Source of the DNA: Oscheius sp. JU75
Lineage: Eukaryota; Nematoda; Chromadorea; Rhabditida; Rhabditidae
DNA length: 64,000 bases
Direction of reading: 5' to 3'
NCBI GenBank assembly: GCA_037178855.1
Contig: JASJZC010000004.1
Location: 6,696,001 to 6,760,000, forward strand
Shown here: positions 23,601-35,879 of the stretch, one piece after another
Layout: each line of letters begins with the position of its first letter
How positions within the stretch are numbered: position 1 is the first letter of the stretch
Program-made: the position numbers and the translations under genes
The notes under the pieces: model-generated
Seen by the model: only the letters and a program-made list of their open reading frames with translations
The model's database searches: none
Told to the model about the DNA's origin: nothing

Positions 23601-26118
23601 TTGTCCTGCAACGTCTTCAGAGAGGATTTCAGTTGATTCGACTGCCGATTTCGCTGATTCATGTAAGTCGACAGAGAGATAGTGACAGTGATTGCCTCTC
23701 GATTTCAGAAAGCCATCAAAACTGCCAGACAGCTAACAAGGAAGGACGGTGTTCTGGAGGAAACTTGTCTCTCATTTAGCAAGGTAAGTACAGAGACAGA
23801 GAAACAGCATCTCTTTTAGCTTTACCACCGTCTCGTCCTCTACCAGAATGAGATAGTCGTGACCATGTTCAAGCCCGTCTCCGAGGAGACCCAGCAGAGA
23901 CGAGAGAACCAGAAGAGCTTCAGTAACTCAACTGCTGACTCTCCAGTCCTTCCGGTAGTCCAGACCGAGAAAAAGATTAAGACCCATATGAGAATGGGTT
24001 CGACCGGAGAGACTATAAAGAAGATTTCTGAGGAAATGGCTCCCGAAATTGACGTCAGTCAACTGAAACTGGAAGACATTGATGAGAAGCCCTCGGAGTG
24101 CGCTGCCTCTCGGAACTCGACCCTTCAAAGAGTCCAACAGCAGCAGTATTCCTACTTCTACAAGGTCCCGGATGCTGATTTGTACGAGAAAAGCTCGACC
24201 ACCTTCCGACCACACAACTTGGACAAACTGAAGTGGAGTCTGCTAGACACGAGTATCCAGGGCCGGATCAGCTCCTCAATGTTCAAGGAGGAGATGAAGT
24301 GCTATTCAGGAAGGTAGGAAGACAGAGATATAGAGAGAGGAAAAATCCCACACCATTTTTCAGATTCCTTCTTGTCCCGAAACCAGAACATCGTCAGGCT
24401 GAACATATGGCCGACGAGAATCTCGCCGGAATCCAGTTCAGAGCTGGGAAATTCACAGACCAGTACGGACACAGTGAGTCATACTAAGCACTTTGAAATG
24501 CATTCTTGCATAGACGCCTACGAACACTTTGTCAACTTTCTCCTCTTCGTGAACCGGCTTCAAAGGAAGCCTCTGGTAAAGGAAAAACGGTCGCGGGCTG
24601 TTCTCCGTGATAATTACGCAGAAGTTTTGGAGAGTTTCAAGGAGTCTACCCTGGTTGGGATTGAGAGCACCAATCCGAAGGCCATGTTCCCGGAGAACAT
24701 GTTTGTAGCCTATGACTTCATCTACTGGATGATCAATGGTGAGTCAATGTCGCTGTCACTGGCTCCCTCCAACCATGGAACCTTTCAGACGTCTCTGACC
24801 TGAGCAGCATTGAAGACGCCATGAGATACGCTGATGAACTCTTGTCCAAAGAATACATCAAGATTGTCAAGCCATTAGAAACTGACTATGACGAGCTCGA
24901 ATCCCTGATTTGTTCTGAACATGAGTCTGGTCAAATCCGATATGGGTTTCAGCTCTGTTACATTCCGGATATGAGCGGGGCAAAGTCCAGGACAGAGAGT
25001 GGAGACAGCAAGTATCATAGGTGAGAGAGACAGAGATTTAGAGAGACAGAAAGACAGATAGAAAGACAGAGAGTTCTGATTTCCAGAGGAATGAAGATCG
25101 ACTTCCTTCACAAAGGATGCAAAGACTCAGCCGAGCTGGCCTTGAGCGAATGCCGCTACAATGACTCTGCTCTGGACATCGAGTTCTCTGTCAGACCAGA
25201 AGACGTGACTCTCTTGGGAGAGGGAGGACGAGTGAGTATGAGAGACAGTGACAGAGACAGTTATTTCAGATTGTCTACGAGAGGGCCTTCTCTGCTGAAA
25301 AGGCCTTCGAGATCTGTCTCATGTGGTCCATGGCTGGCAGTCAGATTGTCTCTGACACTGTCAGACAATGGCGTCACAATGCAATCACAAAAAATCAACT
25401 GTACTTGTATCCTATTCCGGACGATGCAATAGCCAAGCCAAAGGATGTATCTTCTAATCCGCTTAGGTGTCCTGTCAGGATCCACATCAAGCAGGATGTG
25501 ATTCCGGAAGACAAGTTGGAAAGGATTCTACAGCAGCTGCTGTACTCATTCGGATTCATCCCGATGACCTGTCACATTGAACATCCGGATGGACAGAATG
25601 AGCGGTCAAGTAGTCCGATATCTTCTGGTATGTCGATGAGATACAAGCCGAATTGTGAGTGATAGAGACAGAGGCAGTAACTGACAGTCTTCCAGACGGC
25701 ACGCCAACTCCCACCGAGACTCCAACCGACCCTTCCATGCTGATCACTCTGGTTGAAAAGCACCACGAGGACCGTACCCCCAAGAAGTCTTCCCGCCATT
25801 ATGCTCACCAAGTGATTTTTGAATTTACCCGCCAAAACAAAAATTTCAGACCGGTGGAATGTTTGTCTCTCTCGAGACCCCGCCTCGGAAATCAAAGGGC
25901 GAGAAACGGGAACCCATGTACTTTTTCTGGGCCTGGAATCACATGCTCAGTGACACTTACAGGAAAGATACGTAAGTTTCTCACAAAAAATATGTACAAA
26001 GTATTCCAGGCTCTGTGACGAGGCCTTCCAGGACTGGATGCTCTCGGAGTTCCGTCGCTACTGCTCCAATGAAGGAGAACGATTGCGAAAATTTTATGAG
26101 ACCTGGAAATATGTCTAA
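20617..26118 (+). CDS. DEPDC5: DEPDC5/Iml1, GATOR1 complex subunit
   Basis: GATOR1 is the GTPase-activating complex for Rag GTPases and restrains TORC1 at the lysosome when amino acids are low. The first exons are 20617-20808, 20849-20989, 21075-21233 and 21277-21625; some 15 more follow, separated by short introns. Conserved blocks in order: [106 protein letters not shown] and PLHVVPLF. All match the vertebrate DEPDC5 order. A DEP domain lies at about 24690-24970 ([34 protein letters not shown]). The conserved C-terminus ([23 protein letters not shown]) ends at 26118. A poly(A) signal is near 26217. The total is near 1,500 residues, the usual size. Confidence 0.93.
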
Positions 26119-26543
26119 TCCTATGTAAATAGTCCAACATTGCCAAGTTTTACAGGTTCTGTTCGGGTCGAAGTCGCAAAGACTTTTTCTGTTTTCCCGG
26201 TTTTTGCACAGAAATCTAATAAATTTTTATGATGGAAACGTTGTAAACTGGTCTGCTATTGGTTGGGAAACCATTTTCTATTTGTTTTTGTCCGAATTGA
26301 TAGCAGAAAACGTGTGCAAAGCTATAAAAGTAAAAAAAAAACTCAGAATGCAGGACTTTCAAATTCCCGCCCAGTTTCAAAAAAGCGCGGCAGAAAAGTG
26401 TTTTGAAATTTCTGGAGCTTCGATTTTTCCAAGTTTTCAGCGTACCTCACACGTTGTTTTTCTGTTAATCTTGCTCTTTATTGTCATAAAGTATCATTTC
26501 GCGTAGCAAAACCTTAATATATTACTGTACCCATTATTTTCAG

Positions 26544-28129
26544 ATGAAGTACGCTCAACTGGTCATGGGACCCGCTGGGAGCGGAAAGGTATCTTTTCCA
26601 CTCTATTTTTCACAAAATTCCTTTAGTCGACCTACTGTTCAGTCATTCACAACCACTGCACTACAATTCAGCGGACGGTGGAGATGGTAAATCTCGATCC
26701 AGCAGCTGAGACCTTCAACTATCCAACAACAGTCGGTTAGTAGATACTTCCCTTCATTTCTCACCTCTACGGTTCTTTTGTGTTTTGTATCCTTTGAATT
26801 TTTGTTTTAGCTTTGGAACTCAGTGTATGTCTATATGATCCCAAAAAATCGTCCAAAATGTGGTGTAAACCCGACAAACAGGAACTGGAAGCTGTGTGTC
26901 GGGCTTAGGCTTCGAAAACCTCGTTTTTTCATAATTTTCCGGCCAAAAATCGGCAATTTCCAGATGTCCGCGAGCTGATCAGTGTCGACGACGTGCTGGA
27001 AGATGACGAGTTAGTACTCGGGCCCAATGGAGCTCTCGTCTTCTGCATGGAGTGAGTTTCTTCTAATTTTTCCGACAATTAAAGTTTTTTTTCAGATATC
27101 TAGTAAAAAATCTCGAGTGGCTACATGAGCAGCTAAATGAGGGCGAGGACGAGTACTTCATTTTCGACTGCCCCGGCCAGATTGAGCTCTACTCCCATCT
27201 TCCGATCATGCGCCAAATTGTCGATGCCCTCAGGTCTTGGGACTTCAATGTCTGCTCCGTCTTCTTAATCGACACACATTTTGTCCTCGAAGCTGAAAAG
27301 TGGGTCAATTTTTTTATATTTGGGTTAAATAATTATCCCAGATTCATTGCCGGTGCCCTGACAGCTCTCTCGGCCATGGTAGCCATCGAGACTCCGGCTG
27401 TCAACGTCTTGACAAAGATGGATCTCCTCTCGGATCGGAATAAGCGCCTGGTAGAGGATTTCCTGGAAACGGACACCCGGAGCATCGTGGACAGCGACGC
27501 GACACACATCTGGAATGAGAGACACAGAAAGCTGACGAAGACTATTGCCTCAGTGAGCTTTTTTTTAGACTTTTTGATATCATGATGTTGCTAAGTTGAA
27601 TAAGCCATGCATGTGCGTTTGAATCGGTTGGCCCTAATGATAGGGAAAGGCATATCTAGGACGTCAAGATCCTAGATACATTCCTCACAAAAGTCAAAAG
27701 AGATTGACAAGGAAAGGAACGAAAAAAGGCAAAGAAAATGTCAAAAAAGAGAACAAAGGAAGAAACGAGAAAAATACAGGAACAAAACAATTTTTACGTG
27801 TATGAAAAAAAATTTCCAGGTCAATTTTACTATCTAGAATGGAAATGAGGGCATAAATAGGGTCTATCCGAAAGCTTGTTCCCAATTTTCCTACCCATTT
27901 TTTGCGCAAAAAAGCCTCCCCTTTTTTCCAGGTCCTGGAAGACTACTCGATGGTTAAATTTGTGCCCTTAAACAGCGACGACGAGGAAAGTATCGAGCAG
28001 CTTCTTCTCGTCATCGACACAACCATCCAATATGGTGAAGATCTCGAGGTAATCTAGTTCATTTTTCTCGCCCAATTCATCTAATTACAGGTAAAAGATC
28101 GCTTTCCCGAGGAACAAGATGACGAATAG
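26544..28129 (+). CDS. GPN3: GPN-loop GTPase 3
   Basis: GPN GTPases act in the cytoplasm in assembly and nuclear import of RNA polymerases. Seven exons (26544-26588, 26627-26735, 26964-27051, 27096-27299, 27342-27552, 27932-28048, 28091-28129) give 270 residues, close to the family size. The P-loop GPAGSGKSTYC starts at residue 9. NLDPAAE is typical of the family, and GPNGALVF carries the Gly-Pro-Asn insertion that names it. [12 protein letters not shown] is the G3 region and LTKMDLLS is the G4 region. The start codon follows a tttcag acceptor directly, which suggests trans-splicing. Intron 5 (27553-27931) is long for this gene and holds unclassified sequence. Confidence 0.95.
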
Positions 28130-28183
28130 AGAAGAGGTCATCGATTTGTTATTGTTTTGTTTGTTATTACGTTGGTATTTTTT

Positions 28184-28189
28184 AAATAA
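28184..28189 (+). terminator. Poly(A) signal of GPN3
   Basis: AATAAA 55 bp after the GPN3 stop codon and about 125 bp before the next start codon. Confidence 0.6.
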
Positions 28190-28313
28190 AAAGTTTTTTT
28201 GAATAACGCTTTGAGATTATTTATAAAGGGTTGGGCCCTACTTTTGCTCTACATATCTCTACTTTTGCTAATTAGGATCTGGGATATTTGAAGAACGGTA
28301 CAATATTCAGAAA

Positions 28314-31300
28314 ATGGAAGAGGAGCAACATTCTCCGGAGCTAGGAGAGGCGATGTCTGTGGTGGAAGAACCTTCTACGGCAGCTCCGATAAATACAAAT
28401 CCTCAAGTCGAAACGTGAGTTGAAATTCGAAATATCTGCTTCGTGAAGCACCAAATTCTGGCTAAAATACAGAAGACAGGCGAGACCACTTTCTTATATT
28501 GGGAATCTTGCTTAGCACTTGCTGGAACTTGTCTACACCAATTTTAGTGATCAGAATGACAAGGGAAACGACAGCAACAGTTCGGTAGACCAGAAATAAG
28601 TTGCAGGAAGATCACAAGCAGCAAAAGTGACGATCCAAAGCCATCAGGCTCCAATGAAACTCCTCCGGAGCCCTCTGACTCAAATATGACTCCTCCGGAA
28701 CCATCATCTTCCAATGTAAGTCCCGCAGAAGTTGCTGGAACCGATGAATCACAGTCGGACGATAAAAAGGCCAAGAAACCCAAGAAACGTGAGTTCTTCG
28801 CCAAATTTTATGGACACATTCTATCACAGCGAAAGACGAAAAGGGTGAGAAAAAGCCAAAAAAAAAGAAGCCGGAAGGAGAGGGACAGGAAGAGAGTACG
28901 GCTGAAGGAGAAGAAAAGAAGAGAAAGCGGAGTGTAGCCGTTTCCATAGTCTGTCAGCTGAGGAATGAGGCTGGAGAGCCGGCGGTAGGGAAATTGAGTA
29001 ATTCTGAAGATTAGTCCAAATTTAGTGCAAGCAGAGAGCGATCGTCGGCTACAACTTTTGTATTCGACACATTCTGAACGACCCAAACTCGCCATATATT
29101 CAGTGTGAACATACCAGGAGGCCTAAAAGTAAGTTTAAAAAACAAAAGCAACCTCACGGCTTAGATAGATAGAGAAAGCACGGACTTAAAATCCTAAAAG
29201 GGTCGGAGAGGGGCTAACAGAGTCATGAAACATGATGGCAGAATGACAGGAACAGTACTGGAAACGAAAAATACAGTGAAAGACTTGACAGACGAAGTTG
29301 AAAGCTGAAAGTTGACAAAGTATGAAGACAGAATGTCGAACCCTAAGAGTAACGGTTTCAAACTTGGACAATCAGTCGGAAAAATACGGAATAGTGAGAT
29401 AGTTCACACTCCTCTAGACGAACAGACAGAGGGAACAGAGAAACAGGAAGAGGCCAATATTGGATATTCAGATACACGACAGTTGACAGGAAATCTGGCA
29501 GGACAGACAGGTACGAAAATAAATCAAAAGGAGGCCGATACAGTATTTGTACAAAAATTAGGCTGACAGACGAACCGAAATGAAGAAAACTTTGTGCTTT
29601 TCCATAATGGTGTCTTTAGATAAGACCGAGCCCCCATCCCGCTGCACAAATGCCATCAAGAAGGACAGTGGGGAGAACTTCTGCAGTACACATTTGATCA
29701 TGGCTGGACTTAAGGAAGCTAAAAAGAAGCCAGTCACTGGAGAAGGCGAGACAGAGAAGACGACTGACGAGAGTCAACAGTCTACGTCTTCACAAGAAGG
29801 GGACAGACATAGACCACAAGACATGGCTCCCTTACATATTGCTCCGCCAAAAATTGATAGTCATCTGCTGAGAGCATTGTCCAGTCCAGTCGGGTCCAGT
29901 CTACCTCCTATGGTACTGCAGCAAAAACCAGAACAGCATTCGATCCTGAGATCGGTTCTGGAGGGAAAGATGGATCCAGGAATGATTCCCCAAAGGTTCA
30001 TGGTACCAGTGGCATCCAAAGCTCCTGAGGTGAGTAAGTCTGTCTCTGTCACTTCACTACCTATTTCAGGCACCTCCTGTCACGTCAGCTCCCTCGACCT
30101 CCCAGATGGTCAAAGAAGAAGAACGAAATCCGAGAAAGATGCTCCATCAGAGAAGTAGAGATGACATTCGAGCCTGTAAGTATACTGTCCATGCCCAAAT
30201 TTAAACACTGATTTAGTGGTATCTGGAATGAATACCGAATGCAAGAAGAAGTTCTTAGGGTATCTGATTCGTAAGAGACAGCGGAAGCAGGCAGAGGAAC
30301 TAAAGTTGCCAAAACCCAAAGAGGGTGGTGGATATCCGAAAACGATTGCACCAGAACAGGCTCAAAAGCTGAGCGATATTTGGGTGAGTGACAGTGACAG
30401 TGTCTGACTGAACAGTTTCCAGGCCAAACTGGACGCCGTGGGTCGAAGAAGATGGACAGCCTCGGTACTGTCTCGTGGTGGACACAAGCTCCTAAAAGGA
30501 AACCTACCCTTCACTGCCCAACAACTCCAAAGCGCTAATCCATCCCTAACAAAATTGGTATCTCTCTGATATTTTCATTTTCCCAACTGGAGATTCAGAT
30601 GATCAATGCCCGTCGAGCGGTCCCACCAACTCGATTGACCTTCAGCAAGGGAGCGGGAAAGAATCTGGCACTAGGTACTCCACCTATCCGGTTCGCCGAG
30701 TTCAGCTCTTCGTCAGATGATGACGATGATTTCATCCCACAGTTTGAAAGACTAAGGATCCGAGCCAAGATGCAGGTCCGGAAGATGGTCGGACCCTACA
30801 GGGACGTCACGCTGATTAATGAAATGTGCAACAAGATTGAGAAGGAAGAGTTCGACGAGCATCACATGCTTCCAATTGGTTACGAGTCGTCGAGTGACTC
30901 GGAAGACGAGGAAGGAATGGTGGCTCCGATGAGACAGATCCATCCGGTTGGAATGAAAACTTCCAGTGAGTCAGAGAGACAGAGGGAGGGAGCCAGAGAG
31001 CTAGAGAGACAGGGAGACAGAGAAATAGAGAGACTGAGACAGGAAGACAGAAGGAAAGAATTCGTATTGTTTTCAGCTGAGTACAAAGACAAGGAGCTTC
31101 AATTGTACATGCTAAGAAAGCAGCTCCGCCTGGAGCGTCATCAGCTGATGAGGACAGCTCAAGTTAATGCACCAATCATGTCAGCTGTCAGGAAACATCC
31201 AACGGCCACTGGGGCTGCTCTCCGTCAGCAGCTGGACAGTGAGACTCTGCCAACAGGACTGATGCCATCGACTATTAGGAGATGCTGTCAGATTGAGAAT

Positions 31301-31855
31301 AAGCAGAGGTAAGAGAGACACAGAGACAGAGAAACAGAAACAGAAGAACTGAGAGACAGCCTTGTATTTTCTTGTTTAGATGCGAGCGGGCCTGTCTCCC
31401 ATCCTCCAATCACTGCAGTCATCACGTTCTGTACAATGTTAATCAGAAGCTCTTCCAGTTCTGTACCCATCCGGTCTTCTGCAGGTAATCTCGGATTTTA
31501 TTTAGTACATTCGCTTTCCAGACGCCCTGTTCTAACAGTAGACGTGGCTCTCTGGGACGGGAAGTGTACTCTCCACAGAGACTCGCGTCTTGAAAAGTAC
31601 GGTCCCTACCCGTACTATTGTGACCTGAGAGAGCCGAGCAAGTCCCCTTCAACTGATTCTGATGACACTGAAGACGAAGACGTTCGTCGTCGATCATCAT
31701 CGTCCTACGAACGGCTGCCGGAAAATGAGGATGACGACGATTTGGACGACGATTTCGATAATGTGGATGGGGATGTGAACGATGATCTCGACGAGGAAAT
31801 GTTCTACATGAATCTCATGGATGAGGATGAGCGCGAGGACGATGGAACACCGTGA
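28314..31855 (+). CDS. KANSL2: KANSL2-like protein (NSL histone acetyltransferase complex subunit)
   Basis: Candidate subunit of the MOF-containing NSL chromatin complex; INO80D shares the same zinc-binding C3Hc3H domains. The start at 28314 lies just after a ttcag acceptor. The N-terminus is Ser/Pro/Glu-rich, then Lys-rich. The first C3Hc3H domain is split over exons: CQLRNEAG, then [20 protein letters not shown] at about 29045-29110, then [19 protein letters not shown] at about 29640-29700. A helical stretch ([20 protein letters not shown], about 31080-31140) matches the KANSL2 coiled region. The second C3Hc3H domain is at 31374-31610 ([25 protein letters not shown], then a Cys/His block). 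The tail from about 31650 is acidic and ends at 31855. Internal exon limits between 29.1 and 30.6 kb are uncertain. Confidence 0.75.
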
Positions 31856-32280
31856 TCGAATGTATACTTGTGAATTTTTTAATTTATTTATTCGCTTAAT
31901 CAAATCTATAATTATCGACTAGAGCGTTCCTGAGAGTAGACACTTCCGACCCGCTCGGTACTTGTGGATACTTGTGAATACGTGAGAATAATAATGGAAA
32001 AAAAGCATGCTCGAGTGGCAACAAGGATCATTAAATACCAGAGAACTGGTCCAGTACTGAGAATCTATTCTTGCCTTTACTATCTAAAGCCGATGGTTTT
32101 TGTGGCGGAATTTGTTTCTTTGTTACGAGACCACGAAACAGAAGCGAACCAATTATGTTGTCCAGAAGTTTTGTTGCTCAGAAACAATTACTAGTGCCTC
32201 TCTTTTGTCTTGACTTCGTAGTGAAAACAGGCGACTGTGCCTTTTCTCCAATGGTAGAAGCTCCCAAGTTTTCCCACAGC
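31856..32280. other. Intergenic, part of a degraded repeat
   Basis: No gene seen. The right-hand part (from about 32200) is probably the inner portion of the Helitron-like repeat that ends at 32375. Confidence 0.35.
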
Positions 32281-32375
32281 TGACTTGCCAACTAAACTCT
32301 TGACATGCTATGACTTGCCAGCTTTTGGCTCGTGGTGACGCACGGACGGACACCATTGCGCTTTAGTAGTAGGGA
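32281..32375 (-). repeat. Helitron-like repeat, 5' end (copy 2, inverted)
   Basis: Read on the minus strand from 32375 it begins TCCCTACTACTAAAGCGC and continues as copy 1 (CAATGGTGTCCGTCCGT, GCTGGCAAGTCAT, GGCAAGTCAGCTG, AAACTTGGGA). It carries no insertion between CATGTCAAGA and GCAAGTCAGC, where copy 1 contains the 1.87-kb fold-back element. Confidence 0.5.
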
Positions 32376-32823
32376 AATTGCCTAAATTGGTCTAGGCAAG
32401 TCAACTTTGGATGCTCTCTAGAACTTGGTGTTTGTCTCAATGGAGCCACTGGAAGCCTTTTGTTCCTACGAAGTGGCGCAGCCGCTAATGCAGAAGGACG
32501 GCTGGTTAATGTACTAAGGTAACCCGAAGTTCTTTTCACTTGTTTTATCCCGAAAACAGAATAAAAACACGAATCTGAGGAAAGTTGCCTTAACAGAACT
32601 TTGCGAGTAATTCGGCTATTACTTCCGTTTTGCAAAAGTGGCCGTTTTCGCTATTTTGAAGTCTCCCTACTTTTTCAGCCGTTCAGAGGAGTTGACAGGA
32701 AATGCCCTGCCGAGAACAAGAAGAGTTAGTAGGATCGAATTTCCGCGTTTTTAACAAAACATAGAAAAAAGTAAGGCGAACAACTTACAAACAAAAAAAA
32801 AGAAGTAAAAAGAACTAGCAAAA

Positions 32824-33202
32824 ACCGCAAAAATTGCTGGACGAGGTTTGCGCCTTTGACCCGACGCCCAAGTATAGTCGGCACCGCAGAATTGTTTTTA
32901 GGCGATATGCTTATAAGAATAAGAACTCTATTTCTATGTCCTCCTGTCTCATTGTCTTTCTGTCTCTGTCTGTTTCCCTGTCTCCCAGCTTTCTGTCTAT
33001 CTGTCTAACTGTGTTTCTCTGTCTCTCTGTACTATCTTCAAACTGACTTGCAAGCGAAACACTCTAAATAACCAGCAAGCCATTAGCTCATCTTGGTCAG
33101 CAATAAGAGTGGAAAGTAATTGTCTTTTCCGCAAGTAAAAAAACTGACTATACTTGGGCGTCGGGTCAAAGGCACAAACCTCGTGCAGCAATTTTTGCGG
33201 TT
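32824..33202. mobile_element. Short TIR element (MITE-like), 379 bp
   Basis: About 56-bp terminal inverted repeats with two or three differences: AACCGCAAAAATTGCTG, one variable base, ACGAGGTTTG, continuing to ACGCCCAAGTATAGTC. The middle is a TCTGTCTC-type repeat at about 32940-33030. No clear target-site duplication was found. Confidence 0.65.
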
Positions 33203-33757
33203 AACCTCACATATTGAAAAGATTTTCATTACACGCTCATATTGCGAATATTATACCAAACAAGATCCGTTTGCAGATAAGAGAAATCTCAAGTGAGGAG
33301 CTGTGATTGTGGCGACTGACTCTTCTAGTAGTTTGACTCTTATGAAGAGATTCGGGAAGGCTGCTCCATTACGATTTCAGCTCTGAAAAAGTACAGAAAA
33401 CCTAAAGACAAATAGAAAAGAACACAAATATTTAGTTTCTACTCTGAAAAATTGCTCGTCGCATCGAAAATGTTACTGACGCCCATTTGCTTTCAAATTT
33501 TGGCGGAAAATTCAAACGTAAAAATAAAATTCCTCCAGAGACCCTTGCTCTTTCTCCGACCCCTCACCTATGACGAACCATGACTATTAGGCCCTATATA
33601 TATTACCTATCGCTGTAACAGAGCTGACTTCTCTCTCTCGCCCCCTTTCCTCGGCCTCCCTCTCTAAAACCCCTTACTCTATTCTCCGTATTATACGCTA
33701 TCTAGGTAGACATACACCACACTCCCTCCTGGTTCCCCCTTCAGCAGCAGCAAACTT
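33203..33757. other. Intergenic, no gene seen
   Basis: Upstream of the small Arg/Ser-rich gene candidate. A pyrimidine-rich stretch at about 33630-33680 could be promoter-proximal. Confidence 0.3.
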
Positions 33758-34722
33758 GTGGATGGCTGGCGTACCCTTCACTACGATTGCTCCTGGCGAA
33801 GCATCCGGGACATACTGGAGCGGTCCGCTTTGCTCGTAGTCGTCCATTCTGAAGACGGTAGATTGTGTCTTGGACCAACTTTTAGCCTACCTGACTTGAA
33901 GATAGAAGAAGAACCGTCTAAGTTTGACAAGGTGGAGTCAATGGCAGACTTCGGGTGTAAAAGTTGACAATTACAGGATTTAGTGGACCTTTTCTTTCTT
34001 TGAAGTGTTTGTAACTTTGAATTCGGAACTCTCACAATTAGTTCGGCACTCAATTAGTATTCTGTGTTCTAGTGGCGCTAAAGTGAGTTGACAGAAAGAC
34101 AGAGACAAAGACGAGCCTTGTTCAGGCTCGACCGGCCATCTGAGAGACGAGGATTCTTCCTGGAAGGATCGGCTTTCAATGTCCGCAAGAGGTCAATGAC
34201 CAGAAACCGACGGAAACTTAGACGGATGGAGAGCATGTAATCCCTACTCTCTTCTGTACAAAGAAAACTCTTTTAGACATCGGGACTCACAAGCGACGTC
34301 CACAGAAGAAGCTCCCAAGGTACCTTTTCCAGCTCTTTTCCATTTCCGTTTGTCCTCGCTTAATAGACTCTTTCAGGATCCAGAAGATCCGCAAGGTAGC
34401 CCCAGATAGGCGGTAATTCGAATAGCTTTTGACGCTTGCATGTCTCTTAACGCTTAGAATCCTTAGTTCTTTAGTTGTTTGGCTCAAACCTTCTCCACAC
34501 AGTTCACAGAAAATTTTTTAGGCCTCGATGAGTCGATCGTCCTCCCTGCCTGCTCGTCCCCTGCGGGGATTCAGTCTGCCGGCCGGGGTTCCAAGGGGCA
34601 AGGTTCACGAGTACGTTTCGAAACATGAGAGAGGCATTCCGAATCCGGCCACGGAGCGTCGAAGACCGGTACAGATCATCCGACAGTATAGTGTGGATGA
34701 CGATAATCAGAAGAATTCGTGA
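33758..34722 (+). CDS. Arg/Ser-rich hypothetical protein, several short exons
   Basis: Candidate exons: 33758-33930 (MDGWRTLHYDCSW, LLVVVHSEDGRLCLGP, PDLKIEEEP), about 34133-34239 after ttcag (LDRPSERRGFFLEGSAFNVR, then KRSMTRNRRKLRR), a short exon near 34277-34319 (HKRRPQKKLP), and 34522-34722 after ttttttag (MSRSSSLPARPLRGFSLPAG, then YVSKHERGIPNPATERRRP) to the stop at 34722. A poly(A) signal AATAAA at 34763 supports a real 3' end. The protein is strongly basic with Ser/Arg-rich segments. The family is not recognised and the exon joins and the start are uncertain. Confidence 0.4.
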
Positions 34723-34762
34723 TTTCTTTTCTCTAGAACGGGTACATGTTTTCAGTTTGCTC

Positions 34763-34768
34763 AATAAA
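34763..34768 (+). terminator. Poly(A) signal of the Arg/Ser-rich gene candidate
   Basis: AATAAA 41 bp after the stop codon. Confidence 0.5.
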
Positions 34769-35199
34769 ACTTTGTAATGTGAAGGGCTGTGTTTATTGAC
34801 AGCTCTTTCAGCGTCAGCTCAGTCGTCAGAAATTGCATCGGCCATTTATCAAACGAAATATCTTCACATAGTCGTCTACAACTACCACGTTTTCCATCGG
34901 AGCAGGGCGTCACTCAACAGAAGGTAAATAACTGAAAGTCTGTCCATAGGCAGTTTTCGGTCCTTCAAGTCCTCCACGAAGAGCTATTGAAGAGGAATTG
35001 CATCGAAGCCTTTGGCGGTCAGAGACATTGAAGCATCTTCTCTTATCCCTGTCTGGGGTAGATCTTAGTTATGCTCCCCACCAATGTCAATTGAGACCCC
35101 CACCGATAAACCCTACCACCCCAGCAATTTTACCCACACCTGTGTCAGTTTGTCCCCCACCTGTAAGATGTTGGTAATAAAAAGTGCAGTGGGGTGTAG

Positions 35200-35560
35200 A
35201 GGTTATTGTCACGACTGTCGATAGTAGCTCCATGTTGAAGGAGAATGTCAACAGACCATTCGAGGCAGCAAGGTGAAGAGGAGTACTGCCGAACTTGACG
35301 GTATCTATCGGCGCCCGATGTTTGAGCAGGGTTCTGGTACTTTCAATGTGATTATGCCAAACAGCAAAATGTAAAGGAGTCCACCCATTTTTATCCTTTG
35401 AAGAGACCGAAGCTCCGGCCCCAAGAAGCTCTTCCACTACTTATTCGTCCCACTCTTGAGCTGCAAGATGAAGTGGAGTCCTCCCATCTATATCCTTTGA
35501 AGAGACCGAAGCTCCGGCCCCAAGTAGCACGTTCACTACTTCATCCTGGCGATGGACAAC
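35200..35560 (-). pseudogene. Ankyrin-repeat fragment
   Basis: The minus strand reads VLLGAGASVSSKDIDGRTPL and HLAAQEWDE, an in-frame TAA, then VVEELLGAGASVSSKDKNGW and TPLHFAVWHNHIES onward. It is closely related to the repeats at 15.0-15.4 kb, where the matching position is CAA, so the stop arose by a C-to-T change. The copy ends inside a repeat at about 35200. Confidence 0.7.
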
Positions 35561-35879
35561 GCGCGCCCCTTGAAATGGGCAGACGTGGTACATCATAATG
35601 GTAATTACAACGAATGAAAAAGTTGGAAGTCAATGAATTCTTGAATTTGAAAAAGCGAAAAGACTTAGTTGCCAACCCAATATCTTCTCGATAAGTGTCT
35701 AATTGGTTTTCACCAGTGCTTCAGAAAAATCATTCATTACAGGCATGCGAAAAACGCAATCAACTGTCTTGTTGACTCTGTACGCTTGCTGATAAGGCAG
35801 CCTTTTAGTCGTACCCCTTCTTTTTTTTCGTCAGCTAGCGCAAATTGCTTTAAGCATTTGTACTGTTTCCAATACGACA

